DNA from: Papilionanthe hookeriana x Papilionanthe teres
Taxonomy: Eukaryota > Streptophyta > Magnoliopsida > Asparagales > Orchidaceae
DNA: 64,000 nucleotides
Reading direction: 5' to 3'
NCBI GenBank assembly: GCA_022702705.1
Contig: CM040427.1
Location: 14,655,625-14,719,624, forward strand
The translations under genes were made by a program, and so were the position numbers. The notes under the pieces were generated by a model. It was not told the DNA's origin. It saw nothing but the letters and a program-made list of their open reading frames with translations, and ran no database searches. This document shows positions 22,736 to 34,918 of the stretch, piece by piece (position 1 is the first letter of the stretch; each line of letters opens with the position of its first letter).

Positions 22736-23750
22736 TCAACAGTTGCTACTCCTCGATTAGATCCAGTTCAGACGAAATGTACCCGATGGTAGTTCAAAAT
22801 GGTATATTCATTCTGCTTCCCTTTTGTTGGGGGAGAATTTTCTTCATACTCCATAAGGAATCCTAAGAAAGTGGGTGATATTTTCCTAAGATTTGGCAAA
22901 CTTTCCTCAACTGTTGTCATTCCTCGACTAGATGCAGTTCAGACATAATGTTCCCTGTGGTAGTCCAAACTGTTATAATCATTCTACTTACCCTAGGTTA
23001 GGAGTGAAGTTTCATCATAATCCTTAATGAATCTTACGAAAGGGGGTGATATTTTCTAAGGTTTGGTGTAATTTCTTCAACGCTTACCCTTACTCGACAA
23101 GATCGAGTTCCGACGTAATGTCCCTGACAGTAGTTCGAACTGGTATTATCATTCTTCTTTCCTTATAATGGGGGTGAAGTTTCTTCATACTCAATATTGA
23201 ATCTTAATAAAGCGAGCAATATTTTCCTAATTTTTGGCATAATTTCATCATCCGTTGCCATTCCTCGACTAGATTCAGCTTGAATGTAATGCTCCCAACG
23301 GTAGTCTGAATTAGTATAGCAATTCTGCTTGACTTAGGTTGGGGGTGAGATTTTTCATACTCTGTAATTAATATTAAGAAAGCAAACAATATTTTCCTAA
23401 GGTTTGGTGTAATTTTCTTAACAGTTGCCATTCTTCAACTAGATCCAGTTCAGACATAAAGTCCTCGGCCGTCGTCCAAATTGGTATAGTCATTCTGCTT
23501 CCCTTAGGTTGGGGTGAAGTTTCATCATACTCTGTAATGAATCCTAAGAAAGCAGTTAATATTATTCTGAGGTTTGGTATAAAACCCCTTTAAATGGATC
23601 ACAGTTTCCATTCCTCGACTAGATCCAGTTCAGACATAATGTGTCTGATGGTAGCCTGAGCTGCTATTATTATGTTTCCCTTAGGTTGGGTTGAAGGTTC
23701 TTCATACTCCACAATGAATCTTATGAAAATTAGTTTTAAATATTTTATTT
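22735..23750. repeat. ~171-bp tandem repeat, six copies
   Basis: The landmark CCTCGACTAGATCCAGTTCAG recurs in variant form at 22751, 22922, 23091, 23263, 23433 and 23613, giving spacings of about 171, 169, 172, 170 and 180. Each unit continues with GTAGTCCAAACTGGTAT, ATCATTCTGCTTCCCTTAGG and TGAATCCTAAGAAAG. The last interval is longer because of an inserted stretch near 23585. Unrelated to the 196-bp repeat just upstream. No conserved ORF through it. Confidence 0.9.
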
Positions 23751-24705
23751 TCCTAGAGTTAAGAAGAAAATCCCCAACAAGAGCTTTTTAAAAAAAGAAA
23801 GGAAAAAAAATGTTTAAGACAAACCAAATGAAAATTGAAATTCAAAATTTAAAATTCAAATTTAGTTTCTCATCCCTGGAGATCTTTTACATAAGATATC
23901 TAATGGGAATCTGACTCTACTTTAATTCAAATTCAATTTTCAGTTTGCTCCAACTATCAGGCAACACCAATACGCACGATGTACTTGTTTAGTATACCAC
24001 ACCTATTGGAGGTCCATTTTTAACCTCATATTTATGAGGTCTATCTTTATCTCTCTCTAGAGCCTAGGATCTAGCCATATGACTTCCCTGGTGACTCTCT
24101 TAAAGAACTAGTATTGGGACCCACACTATTTAGAAATTCAAATTATTTGTTGACTCCTTGTAGTTTCATATGTGTGGTCCTGAATCCTTAGCATTTAGTT
24201 GAGTCGATTAAAATTAATATATTTAAACTCAATTTGAGTTCCTATAAAGATTGAAGAAGCCACAAGGAGCCCCCTCAGTGTGTGGAGAGTGACTCACTGT
24301 TGGTCGGTGCTTGGGTGAGAAGCGATCGACATTTTACTTGTTTAACGACTCCATTCAGACCGAAAAACTTCATTTGCTGAATCACGCCCAAATTAGAGTT
24401 AAATTGATTCGATCGTTGAAAAATTTTTCCAGATGACTCTAGATGACGAAACAGTTCATGCGAGTTCATTCTGAACGTTGATTTTGCCTAGAGAAGACAC
24501 CTATGTTGATGTAATTTCATGCACTTATAAATAACACATATCAATATTTTTAAAGTTAAATATTAAAAAATATATAATATGCATATAAAATAAAAAATGG
24601 ATTTTTGTTTATAAAAAAACAATAAACACTCACATTTTTTCTCCACATGCATACTTACAAGCCCTAGGGCCTCTACTTTGTTCAGTTGTATTCCTTCAAC
24701 CTTCA
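23751..24705. other. No recognised gene
   Basis: AT-rich. A reverse-strand frame at 24275-24469 shows no motif. Nothing supported. Confidence 0.4.
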
Positions 24706-24706
24706 C

Positions 24707-24915
24707 ACTCTAGTGCCCTAACAGCTCTCTTCTTCCGTCACCCGTCTCCTCACCGTCGGTTACTTCTGTGGTAAGCCACCTTCCCTTTCCTCAAGATTTG
24801 GATAAGTTTCCCATTCTCATGCCCTAGCCGCTCTCTTCTCCTCATCGCTCGTCACCTCGCCGGTGGTTTTCACTGTCGGTTACCTCTTGGGTATGCAACC
24901 TTCCCCTTCCCAAGT
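24707..24915. repeat. Duplicated pyrimidine-rich block
   Basis: TGCCCTAACAGCTCTCTTCT...CACCGTCGGTTACTTCT at 24711-24770 is repeated as TGCCCTAGCCGCTCTCTTCT...CTGTCGGTTACCTCTTGGG at 24820-24892, and both end AACCTTCCCC/CACCTTCCC. The block is C/T-rich and much richer in GC than its surroundings, like a plant 5' leader. No ORF or splice pattern proves a gene. Confidence 0.5.
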
Positions 24916-24980
24916 TTTTAACATAAGACCGAAAAATTTATTCGGATTAGGTAGAGGAAGAATTTATTGGAAATTTCATA

Positions 24981-25119
24981 GATCAAACAAGTATATTAAA
25001 TTTAGTAGTTTGAATAATTGAGCCCATTAATAAGTAATATTCTCATATTTCAAGATGATATATTACTTTTAATGTTATGTTCGATTATTTAAACCACCAA
25101 ATATTCAAGATCTGTTTAG
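24981..25119. mobile_element. Inverted repeat, MITE-like
   Basis: The left arm (AATTTAGTAGTTTGAATAAT...AAGTAATAT) is matched by the reverse complement of the right arm (AATATTTGGTGGTTTAAATA...AAAGTAATAT). The arms are about 65 bp and roughly 80 percent alike by eye. No terminal signature or target duplication identified. Confidence 0.5.
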
Positions 25120-27700
25120 TCTTAATTTAAAAAATCAAAGAATTTTTTTTTCAAAATCAAAATTATACATATATTATTAAAATTATTTTCAAAACCCAAA
25201 ATAAAAACAACACGCTCTTTGTTATTGTTTTGTACTTCAGTCGAAAAATCATAATGTGTGCTTCTTACATGATTGTATGCTTACCCATTTGCCTTGATGG
25301 CTTGTCCTACTCGTTAGGGGACTAGCTAGTTTGTTGGTCATGATACTCAAACAACCATTTTCCATGAGGATATCTCAGCAAGCAATGCAAGTTTTTGTAT
25401 CATGAGCGAAATACAGTATGAAGGTGCTAAGGATCTAAGGGCTCTAAAGTGCATCATATGCTATCCCACATTCTATGGTCTATTATTTAAAAAATTTAAA
25501 AATGGATATTTTATTATTATTAGTATTATCCACCTATTTTTAAAACTACATAAGTTGGGCCATACGTGAGGCAACTTATTTTAAATGTCACCTCTCTCTT
25601 GTAATGCTCTTTAGATTCCTTGGATGTTTAAGAAGGGGCAAGTATGACGACCCCATCAAAGTCATACAGTAGCCGAAGACTTTACTCTGTGCACTTAGTG
25701 CTGGTGAGGACACTTTTTCATTAGATGGTTTGATAGGTTAGGATCTAGGATGCTAGGTAGTCTTTTGATGTCTGATTATTATTCTTGCTTGTTTGGTTGT
25801 CCTAGTCAGACATCTTTCCTGCTTTGTACTTTTTGGCGTGCCTGCATGCTTGATATGCATGGTAGTGTGTTAAGGCATTCTTTTGCAGGGAGATATGATC
25901 ATATAAATGCACACACATAGGTGCAGTAAAAGGGGGACCATGAAATGATTTCTATTAACCCCTTGCTTTTCCCACTAACCCTATTTTCATGCAGACCGAG
26001 TCTTTTTCTCTCTTTCTTATGTTATTTTTAGATTCCTAGGAGAGTCTTGTAGTAGAAATATTATATGGGCACGGGTTCCAAGGCATTTGTCACAGGAATC
26101 ACGTGGTAGAGGACTAGGAGCATAAGCTCTTGTTTCATGTCTGCATTAAGATCGGGCATGTATACAGAGTTCGGCCACCCTTTTTCTTTTTTGGGATATG
26201 TTGCCAACCCCACTACACTTGTCTTTCTATTACTTTAATTTGGCTTGTTTTCTGCCTTATTATATGCTTTAATGTTTGGAATATTTTCCTTATTTATTTT
26301 TGTGGGTTGTTTGGGAATCATGAATGCAATATAGGCTCTTTAGGATTTAAAATTCTAAAATTTCTACAAAATCCTAAATAAAATATTCAAGATAATTAAA
26401 TTTTATTATTAAAAAATTTAGGATTTTAAAATTGTACTTTTAGTTTCTTAAATGGCCTTCAAGTCAATTTTAAAATGGGATGCATTACATGGGCTTAACC
26501 CAAGTCATAATTAATAGGGCCACCATAATATTTATGGATAGCTCTAGATAACTATATTCATTCTTGCATCTCCCTAGGAGAAGCCCCCGTGCTTCTCCAA
26601 CCTAATTAGTCCAACATTTCTTTTTATATAAGAGGTTGTCTAGTGCACCTAGGGAAGACTCCCCATCCCAGAAGGGTGTAAGACCTTTTGTTAGGAGCTT
26701 TTCTAGCTTTTTAGTTGGAACTCCCTTTCTCTTCCTTTCTTGAGGAATCCTCATCATATCAGCAGGAATATGTCCCACCTCTTGGAGCTCCACCTGGTAG
26801 TCATAGAAATAGAGTTTCTTTACTCTAACCTTAGGACTACTGAGGTTCTCGTGGATGACACAATTCACAGCTTATTGACCGGAGATCTTTGGATGTGTTG
26901 AGTGGACTACCTTCATGATTGGGTTGACCTAGACTCCTACTAACTTGGGATGAGGGGTCTGTGGTACCCTGATCTGGTCCCCTATACCTTTTAGGATGAA
27001 TCTACCCTTCCATTTGTTGAGTCTACTTGAACCAATCACTTCTTTTGACTTTGTCAATATCATCTTGATGGCTTGAAGCCAATGAGCAACCGCCTATTAG
27101 GGATATGATGATTTTTCCTCTGCTCTTATGGCCCGGACGTGCTTTAATGTAATGGGATATCCCCATCAAGACGATTTGGGTTATTTCATGGGCTTTGTGT
27201 GCCCATGAGCCACTGCTCATTTGGAATGTGAGAGACTCACTCTCTACTTGATGGCTTAGCGAGAGCTTTGAAGCTTTGGGGCATTTCCATACAGAATAAA
27301 CTTCATTCGATGACCTATTTCCCCAGGTTCATTATAATAAATCAAAATCACTTTTATCGAGAGTATTTTTTGGTATCCCTCAAGATATAATTAACTAGAG
27401 GGATGCGTTCCTCCGGGAGACTCTTGACCTTAGAACATAAAAGTTCTTTTTGGTTCTCTGGTTACGGGTGGCTTATGTAGAGATTCTCTTTATGTATGTC
27501 ATGATTTAAGGTATTTTGATTTGATCTTGTTCAGATGTATACTCTCGAGCCATCACACGAGGATTGCTCATATGTATGCCTTCCGTCTCTTTCCTTTTTA
27601 TTTGTTTGTCTATTTGTCTGTCGTATATCCTTCCTACTCAATTCCTCTCCTCTTCGAACAATTTATATGATTCGAGAGGGAGATTTTTTCAAATAAGGGA
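25120..27700. other. No recognised gene
   Basis: May include the 3' part and 3' LTR of reverse-strand Tat element T, which should lie here, but I found no RNase H, integrase or LTR boundary. A reverse-strand frame at 26602-26868 (88 codons, rich in Lys and Arg) is unrecognised. Confidence 0.35.
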
Positions 27701-27719
27701 ATGATATGATGACATAGAA

Positions 27720-28560
27720 ATAGATAAACTGGCGATTCCAAGGTTTTGAAAGAACTGAGGAAGGCACATGCTTTGTCCCAGTGGAAACATACATCCTTCT
27801 TAACTAAGGCTTAAAAAGGAAAGAGACGTCATAGCGCGCTGTCATCATAGCACGCTGCCAAGTTGCCCCGACACTTTTTAGGCAAAAAGGCATAACCTTG
27901 TAAATGAAGATGCCTATAGGTGTGTGGCATGTCATATTTTGTTCTTCCTCTGGGCCATCCAGATCTGATTGTGTTTAGATAAGCCATCCATGAAGAAGAA
28001 CATTGCATATGATGAGGCAACATCTACCATAAACTCTGGGATTGGTATAGGGAAATTGTCTTTTCTGGCAGGCCTTAATCAGGTCTTGAAAGTTTATACA
28101 AACTCGTATCTATCCATTCTTCTTACGAACGGGTACAAAGTTTGCAAGCCATGTAAGTAGAAAACTTTCCTAATAAAAACAGTTTCGATGAGCTTTTTGG
28201 TCTCTTTGATGACCATCAACTTTATCTCGGGCTGCATTCTCTGTGGGAATTGTTTCGTGGGAGTGATACTCTCGATGGTTAAATGGTGAACTACCTCCTC
28301 GGGAGTTAGACCGAGTATTTCAACTCTCGATGGTTAAATGGTGAATTACCTCCTTGGGAGTTAGACAGAGTATTTCAGAATAGCTCCATGCAAGAAAGTT
28401 CAAAAATCCTTGAGGATTTCTATGACTTTGGCAGCCATAGAATCTGATAGAAGTTTGCTAATGAATGTGGGACGAATATCATCAACTGTACCTAAGTTGA
28501 TCTTGATCAACTCATTGATGGTCGAAGAAACTTTGTCCTCTAATTTAGGAGGGGTATCTT
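27720..28560 (-). pseudogene. pol: Tat-type reverse transcriptase with pre-RT linker, decayed
   Basis: From high to low coordinate: INELIKINLGTVDDIRPTF (about 28530-28470), the Tat linker before RT; then, past a local duplication, FVPVRKKNG, a stop, IRVCINFQDLIKAC (28145-28070); then PIPEFMVDV and FFMDGLSKHNQI (28050-27960), where functional copies have FMDGxSGYNQI; then GYAFLPKKC at about 27890, corresponding to the VMPFGLKNA block. Several stops and shifts. The YxDD-type catalytic segment was not found. Confidence 0.8.
28271..28380. repeat. Two-copy 55-bp tandem duplication in the T linker
   Basis: CTCGATGGTTAAATGGTGAA starts at 28271 and again at 28326, each followed by TACCTCCT-GGGAGTTAGAC and GAGTATTTCA. 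The duplication lies inside the former pol frame and shifts it. Confidence 0.85.
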
Positions 28561-29439
28561 TGACTTAAACCTCCTCATTATGATATGTAAAAATCTAATA
28601 ATAGAAAGACGTAGAAATCAACATGCATGAAGCATTAAGGATCTTAGCATCGCATGCCTTATGACTTGTCCTAGGCTGGATCTATCCCCTGGGGATCTAT
28701 TCTCATGACATAGCCTTGTATAATTTGTCTTAGTGAACATACAAGTTTTTTTTGTTTGGTAAGGAATAATCATCTAATAATTGTGAAATGAGAGGCAAAA
28801 AACAATAAGAAAGAAGGTTGTCCTCTACCTATTCATATCATAAAAATAGATTACGTCATTATTTTTTAATACATGAGAGTTTACTTTATAGAATAAAATT
28901 CATTTCTCCTTAAAATTGAGTCTAGGAGGGACATAGAAAGTCTGAGATCTTAAACTATGGAAGCAATTACAGAAATTAGATCCTTGTGATAGCCTTGTTG
29001 TACTGGATCAATAGTCAGCACATCCTCTATTAAGGATTGCTTTGACAAATGAGGGACCATGTTCATTGTTGGTAACCAAAAAATTTCCTCTTCATAGTCA
29101 CTTGACCATCGTCATAAAAGTCTTCAGTTTGTCCACAAACAAGGCTTATTCTACCTCGGAATCAATGTCTGATTCAAAACTTATCCTCACCTTAGAGTTT
29201 GACAAGATGGGAAGCTTTCTAAGTGGCTTCGGAGTGAGTGGGGTATGATGCCTTTTATCTTGTTTCAAAACCTCCTTGCCTTTGACTAAGTGAAAGATAG
29301 GAAGGGAAGGGGCTCATGAATGTCCTACGGTGCTTGAAGTTGGTAGAGACGCCTTCCTTTGAAGGACATAATACTCGACATCATCGTATATAGTAACCTC
29401 ATTCACAGTAAATGGTTGGACGCCATCTAGGATGGAGAA

Positions 29440-29865
29440 TTATTCTCGTCCACGCATGAACTTGATGCATTGGTTATGATTTGAAGGTACCATCCCATAC
29501 TCATGAATCTTGGGGCATCCAAGCAAGGCTCTAAAGGAGGTATTCACATCAATGACGTGGAACTTAGCTTTACTTTTGAAATCTTTGAATTGGAGAGGAA
29601 GGGTTATGGACCCAAGGGTGCACACACTAATGATGTTTACCGATGTGCTAGGATCAACTAGTATACAGTTTAGTGGCATCCCATATATTATAGCTGTCAC
29701 ATACAAAGGACAGTTGTGGTTCATAGTGCCCAACAATAAGTCATCCTCGCAAAAAGTGACGACAACTATATCTTGCGGTGTATTTGCCTCCTTCATATTT
29801 TCCTCATTGTAGTAAGCGTGTAACACTTTGGGCTCTAAAAGAGTTTTCATCAAAGTCCCCTTCAA
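29440..29865 (-). pseudogene. pol: Tat-type aspartic protease
   Basis: A 141-codon open stretch. It contains YGMPLNCILVDPSTSVNI, where Tat proteases have the active-site segment VDPGSSVNI, and later FRALLGCPKIHEYGMVPS then HNQCIKF, matching the conserved LLGRPW(I/L)H...VPSTLHQC.KF end. The catalytic Asp is present. Its role was polyprotein cleavage. No longer linked in frame to gag or RT, so non-functional. Confidence 0.85.
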
Positions 29866-31159
29866 CTCAGGAGATAGAAGAGAGCATCATAGATGCTCAA
29901 CTATGTCGACAACCATTTATGATGCATGAGCATGTTGTAATACACCTTGCTAGAAAAAATTTTAGCTCCTTTGCTCTTTGTAGGAATCTCATGAAGATAA
30001 TCCACCCCTTCAGTGATGATTTCCTTCCCTTTGTCCTTTCAAATGGGCTTATCCACTCTCAGAGGAAGGAGCTTGTCGCTTTACAAGCATACTTCCTGAA
30101 TATCCTCATTGGAGGACTCAACAGGATCATCCCTAGTAGAACACTAAGGTGATGGCTCCATGTGAGGGCCTAAAGAAATAGGCATCTCACCTACAACATC
30201 TTAAAAATCGTTCAGATCATCACGGGTGTGATTAGCGCCATTGAAGGAGGGTAATAGAGGATATTGCTCATCTCCCTCACTATGCTCGTCTATGTTGAAC
30301 TAGTGAGAGCTAATCATATAAATTGAAATCACAAAAAGCACTCATAAATGACTACTTTCATTGATTCACCAAAAGTACAAAAGGAATCATAGGGAACAAG
30401 ATCCTACTTTGAGCTAGCATTTGCAAATGAATATAATTAAAGTACATCGGTATCAACATAAGTGGTTGATCTAAACAGGGTGGTGTGATAGCTCTGGCTG
30501 ATCTTCTTCCAAGGAACTTTCCCAAGTATTGCTACAGAATCTCGACCTCCTCGGCTATGTAATGGGCTTCAAGCTAGTTCTTGAACACATAGCAATCCTT
30601 TATTGCATGGTCAAGAAACCTATGGCACAAATAGTAGTTGGGCTTCCAGACTCAACCTCGTTGGACTTCTTTGGAAAAGGAATCTGCATACCTTGTTTAA
30701 TGAAATTTTTGAAGATATTCTTAAGGCAATCTCTTTTAAAAGAGTAGGACTTAGATTGTCTTACATTTTTTAGAAAATAAGCGAGCTTTCTCTATGGTCA
30801 TGACAACCTTTTTAGATTTTCCTCGAATGTTATCAAAGCTTAACTATCTTCAAATCTCCTCAAAGGACCCGCTATAAGGGGATTCTTAGCTTTGGTATTT
30901 TTATCATTTTTAAAGACCAAGGTGCTCTCTATATCTTGCAAGCTAGCCACCTTCTCAATCAAGACCTCTTAGGTTTTATCATGGTGATTTTAACCAGAAT
31001 AGAAATAGGGCCTTTGATCTTGCCCATGAGGAGCGTGATGACATGATCTTCTTGAAGAAGAGGCTCACACTTCATACTCATATTTTGTCACCGAATGATA
31101 AAATCTTTGTGGGATTTGGTGTATTTCTACTGGTTTATCATCAAATCACTCATGGTGAC

Positions 31160-33412
31160 TGATCCCTCATATGTTTGCTTACGTTTTATATATGAGTTTA
31201 AACTTTATACTTCATTTTAATTATATCTCTTTCTCTACGACGATGCCAAAAACTTGATGCTGATGAAAATGAGAGTTTAATTGTTATTTTTATAAAATGG
31301 AATTCTACGCAAGTATAGGTATTATTATCAAGTAATATATGATTTTCTGATTAAGCCCCGAGAAATCGAACCCAAAGGGAAAATGTTAAATATTCTTAAC
31401 AAATAAAATAGAAAAATAACTTTTTACCTTTTAAGAACGATCTTACTCAAACTAATGATAATATTCTAGGAAAGAAAGTTCGATGCTTTTGGTAATTTTT
31501 GTAATTTTAAACGAATGAAAATATCTAAATTTAACTAGATTTTTGTAAGATGAAAGTAAATGCAAATAAAATATCTTTTTTCCTTATTATGAATCAGTAA
31601 CAAGTCATGGAATTATGTTGTGGAAGTATCTAAAATGTGTTATGCCAAAGAGGAGCAACTATATTATTTACCCTTACTAGAGATGCTATCAAAGAGCATA
31701 GGTTAACCTAATGCTTTAGTAATCTTGAAGACGGGCTAGGCAGAAAAGATACTAACTCTCACTCTAGAGTTTCCACTTCTCCCTCAACCTTGGGGCTAAC
31801 ATCACGTATCAAGACATAAAACATTAAATCGAATTGGGGGCTTTAGCCTGCCACTCCAAAGTCCTCTAATTCTACACCCATCAAAGTATATCTCCTTATT
31901 TATTTGCACTCAATCATTTGGACTACATTCTCACCCATATAATCTCATGTGACTCTTTTGAATTGTTGACTGAGACAATACCATACCAGTTCTTACATGT
32001 TCTCACAACATATATTAACATCTTAATTGGCCAAATCAAGAAGTAAATAAAGTGCAGGGTTTTGAATCATCACAACTTCTTCTAATATTGGTTTCCTATA
32101 CTTCACACAACTTCCATCCATAACCTAATTTCTTCATCATTTTAAGGAATAAGATAAATAAAGCTACACAGAATTCATAGACAAAATACAATTATAACTT
32201 GGTTTAAAAGTAGAAATCATAGTGAAAACACAAGAAGTCTTAATTAAAAACCAAATGTAGTAACAAAGATAAAGACTTATTTGAAAAACCTCTCAACCAA
32301 ACTCTTGAAGTTCCTTTGAAAACTTTGCTTTTCATTATAGTCTTGCTTAAAGGGTGGTGCCCAACTTTAAGGACTCAAAATCTCACTTCTAATCCTAATA
32401 CAGTCTATACTAAAGTAAGTATATATGGTGAAGTGGAGTGGCGTGATACTTGAAGAACTATCCTACACACTGAACATAAATCATACGCCCTCTAACAACA
32501 ACCAACTTCTGATCTTTAAGTCTTCTTTATAAAATTTTCCAATGGGTGTTTTGGCATCTCCAAGTTATGTCCAGATTCAATGAATCCTCTAAATGTTGAG
32601 TTTTGTCTAAGGATGTGTCATGATTGATTTGAAACAAGTTTGGAGTGATTTGGGTTTGAATTGGGTTGGATTTGGGCTTCTTTGGTAAAGGGCCAATGTA
32701 GGTCAAATCGAGCTAATTTGGGCCAATGTTGGGCTAGGGTTGAAATTGATGTAAAATTAATGTTGGGAAATGTTTATGGGAGTGTTTCAAAGAGGTTTCA
32801 ACTTTTGTTGGGGTTGGATTTTGGGGTTCGGGTCTATTTGGGTTAAGTTTGGGTTTAGATCAAAATTGGGCTTTTTGGTTTTGGGTTGAATTTGAGTGGG
32901 GCTTGGGTCCAAATTTTGGGCAAATTATGTTAGTGTTTTGTTTGTGGGGATGTTAGGGAAGGTTTATAAAAGGTTTGGGGTCAATTGGAGTTGAATTGGT
33001 TTGGTTTGGGCTAAGTTTGGCATCCTTTCAAGAGAAGTTTAAATTAATTTTGGTGCCAATAATAAGTTACTCACGTTTGTACCAAAGGATGCCTCAAACG
33101 CCCCTTCAAAATGGTGCCAACATTTATTTAAATTCTCTAAAATAACTGATGTGCTTATGCACGGGATCTTAGCACTTAGCCGCGAGGCTCTGGTGCTTAA
33201 GCACCAAGTCTGGTCTCTTAGTCGCCATAAATCAATTTTGTACCTTTCTTTATTTTGCTCCAAATTTAATCATTTTTCACTCCTTTCATCACATTCATCC
33301 ATTTAATCAAACCTATAAGAAAAATACACAAAATAACTTCCATTAAAGTGCAATATCATAAAAAATAGGTATAAAAATATGTATAAAAATACTATATATT
33401 TTAGGTGTATCA
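31160..33412 (-). repeat. 3' LTR of Y
   Basis: On the reverse strand it starts TGATACACC (33412) and ends GGGATCA (31160). The end is fixed because similarity to the 5' LTR fragment at 44779-44947 begins exactly at TGATCC in both. It contains the conserved U5 segment ATCGAACCCAAAGGGAAA (31365-31382), a G/T-rich tandem stretch at 32640-33030 and a GC-rich hairpin near 33171-33215. Confidence 0.85.
31236..31262 (-). other. Fossil PBS inside the Y 3' LTR
   Basis: Reverse strand CATCAAGTTTTTGGCATCGT followed by CGTAGAG resembles the Athila LTR-PBS junction (CATCAAGTTTTTGGCGCCGT then TGCCGGGGA), yet it lies about 75 bp inside the LTR. Confidence 0.6.
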
Positions 33413-33430
33413 AAATCCCTCAAACTTGAA
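33413..33430 (-). promoter_or_regulatory. Polypurine tract of Y
   Basis: Reverse strand AAGTTTGAGGGATTT directly before the LTR start TGATACACC. The same tract precedes the Z 3' LTR at 46743. Confidence 0.65.
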
Positions 33431-34312
33431 ATGTTACTTGTCCTCAAGTGACACTATAATCACATAAAATCAAACAAGCAAATTATGTGAATGAGTTTCT
33501 TCAGGAGTTTTCAAAAAATTTTCCTAAAAATGTAGTAGTCCAATTTAGGAAAAAATTTCATTAATGAGACAAATTTAAAGTTTAGAATTCTCTTAGGTAA
33601 AGGTTTATGAAAAATATGAGTTCCTATTTTATTCAGAAATACTTGTAGATTTTTCAAAATATATGGCTTTGGCCTTTTATTTTATTTACTTAAAAATCTT
33701 TACTAAAAATAATGATACTAACTATATTATATTCATAAGCTTCAAGATTTTCTCAAATCTTATACTCTAAAAAGATCTGGTGTGGAACTAATTTTTTATC
33801 AGGCTCTTTAATTCTCAAGTTTTTTCCTTCCTTTTTCACATACTATTTTTGAGTTTTCTTTTTTTCATTTCTTTTCATTTCTTTTTTTTTTCTTTTAGGC
33901 AAGGATTACTATATCTGGATAGGCCTTTAATAATTTTGAATTCCACCGTTCATTTCCTAAAGTATAAGGTAGATATATATATTTTACTTAGAAATATAAT
34001 AAAAATTTTAAAAACTATTTTCGATAAAAGAAATTTAAGTATTAAAAATAAAAGTATAACCCTTCTATTTTTACAAAATACAACTTTTCCTATGAAAGAT
34101 AGTTACAAAATATTTATCATTTCTTCACTAAGAAATTTCTACCTTTAAATTTTTCATCATTACTATAAATTTTAACTAAATTCTCTTACTTATTTCTATA
34201 TTCAAATTTTACTTCCCTAATATAACTTCATACACATAATTAATTTTCAATCAAAATCAAATTTATTTATAGTACATTTGAGAAAAAAATAAAATTTATG
34301 TTTTTGAAAATT

Positions 34313-34345
34313 GTTTTTCACCCCCCCCCCAAACTTTAAAGTTTT
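34313..34345 (-). other. Second polypurine-like tract in Y
   Basis: Reverse strand CTTTAAAGTTTGGGGGGGGG with a run of ten G, about 0.9 kb upstream of the 3' LTR. Z has the counterpart AAAGTTTGGGGGTATTTTTT at about 47636-47658. Confidence 0.5.
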
Positions 34346-34918
34346 TGTTATGATAAAACATTTAAGCATAGAAAAAAAATACATGGGTAGGAACTGAAAA
34401 CTATAAGTATTATGCTTGCAGGAATTTTTATATCCTAAATATGCAAGTATAACAATTAAATATAGGAGCAAAAACAACTACATCAAATTTTAATTTCATA
34501 TTTTATATAAAAGAAATTCAAATGATTTTTAAAGTAGTGGAGGTACAGAAGCAAATTCACACATACTTAAGCATAAATCCACAACTAAAATATATGGTGG
34601 TAAATTTAAAAGTTAAACATGGAATTAAATAGTGGTATGTAATAGTGATGTAAACCTTTCTAATAAAGTACCTCACTATCAAATAAAATACACTATGAAT
34701 TTGCTAACACATTTACTACCACAAAAACACTAAACACTCACGTCACATAACATAACAAAATAACATCCACAAATAACATAAAAAACTACAATAGTTCACC
34801 AACTAGTACATTAGATTGTTCAGTCACAACTACAACATTATAGTCTAAATAACAACCAGAAATAAAAGAGTTCACAACACACACAAAATAACACAGAAGT
34901 CCAAACATAAGGTCAATC

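Larger units (their letters stand above)
27720..31159 (-). mobile_element. Tat-lineage Ty3/gypsy element 'T', decayed
   Basis: Reverse-strand protease (29440-29865), pre-RT linker and reverse transcriptase (27720-28560) of the Tat/Ogre type, in the correct order. The sequence stops at 31159, where Athila element Y begins, so the 5' part of T should lie beyond the right edge of the window. Positions 29866-31159 probably hold part of gag but no motif is secure. Confidence 0.75.

Noticed and set aside
26602..27220. Two reverse-strand ORFs as RNase H or integrase of element T
   Set aside because: No catalytic or zinc-binding residues in the expected spacing, so I left the region unassigned.
29510..30152. 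Forward-strand ORFs of 100 and 124 codons
   Set aside because: The first is the antisense shadow of the Tat protease; the second lies in decayed Tat sequence and shows no motif.
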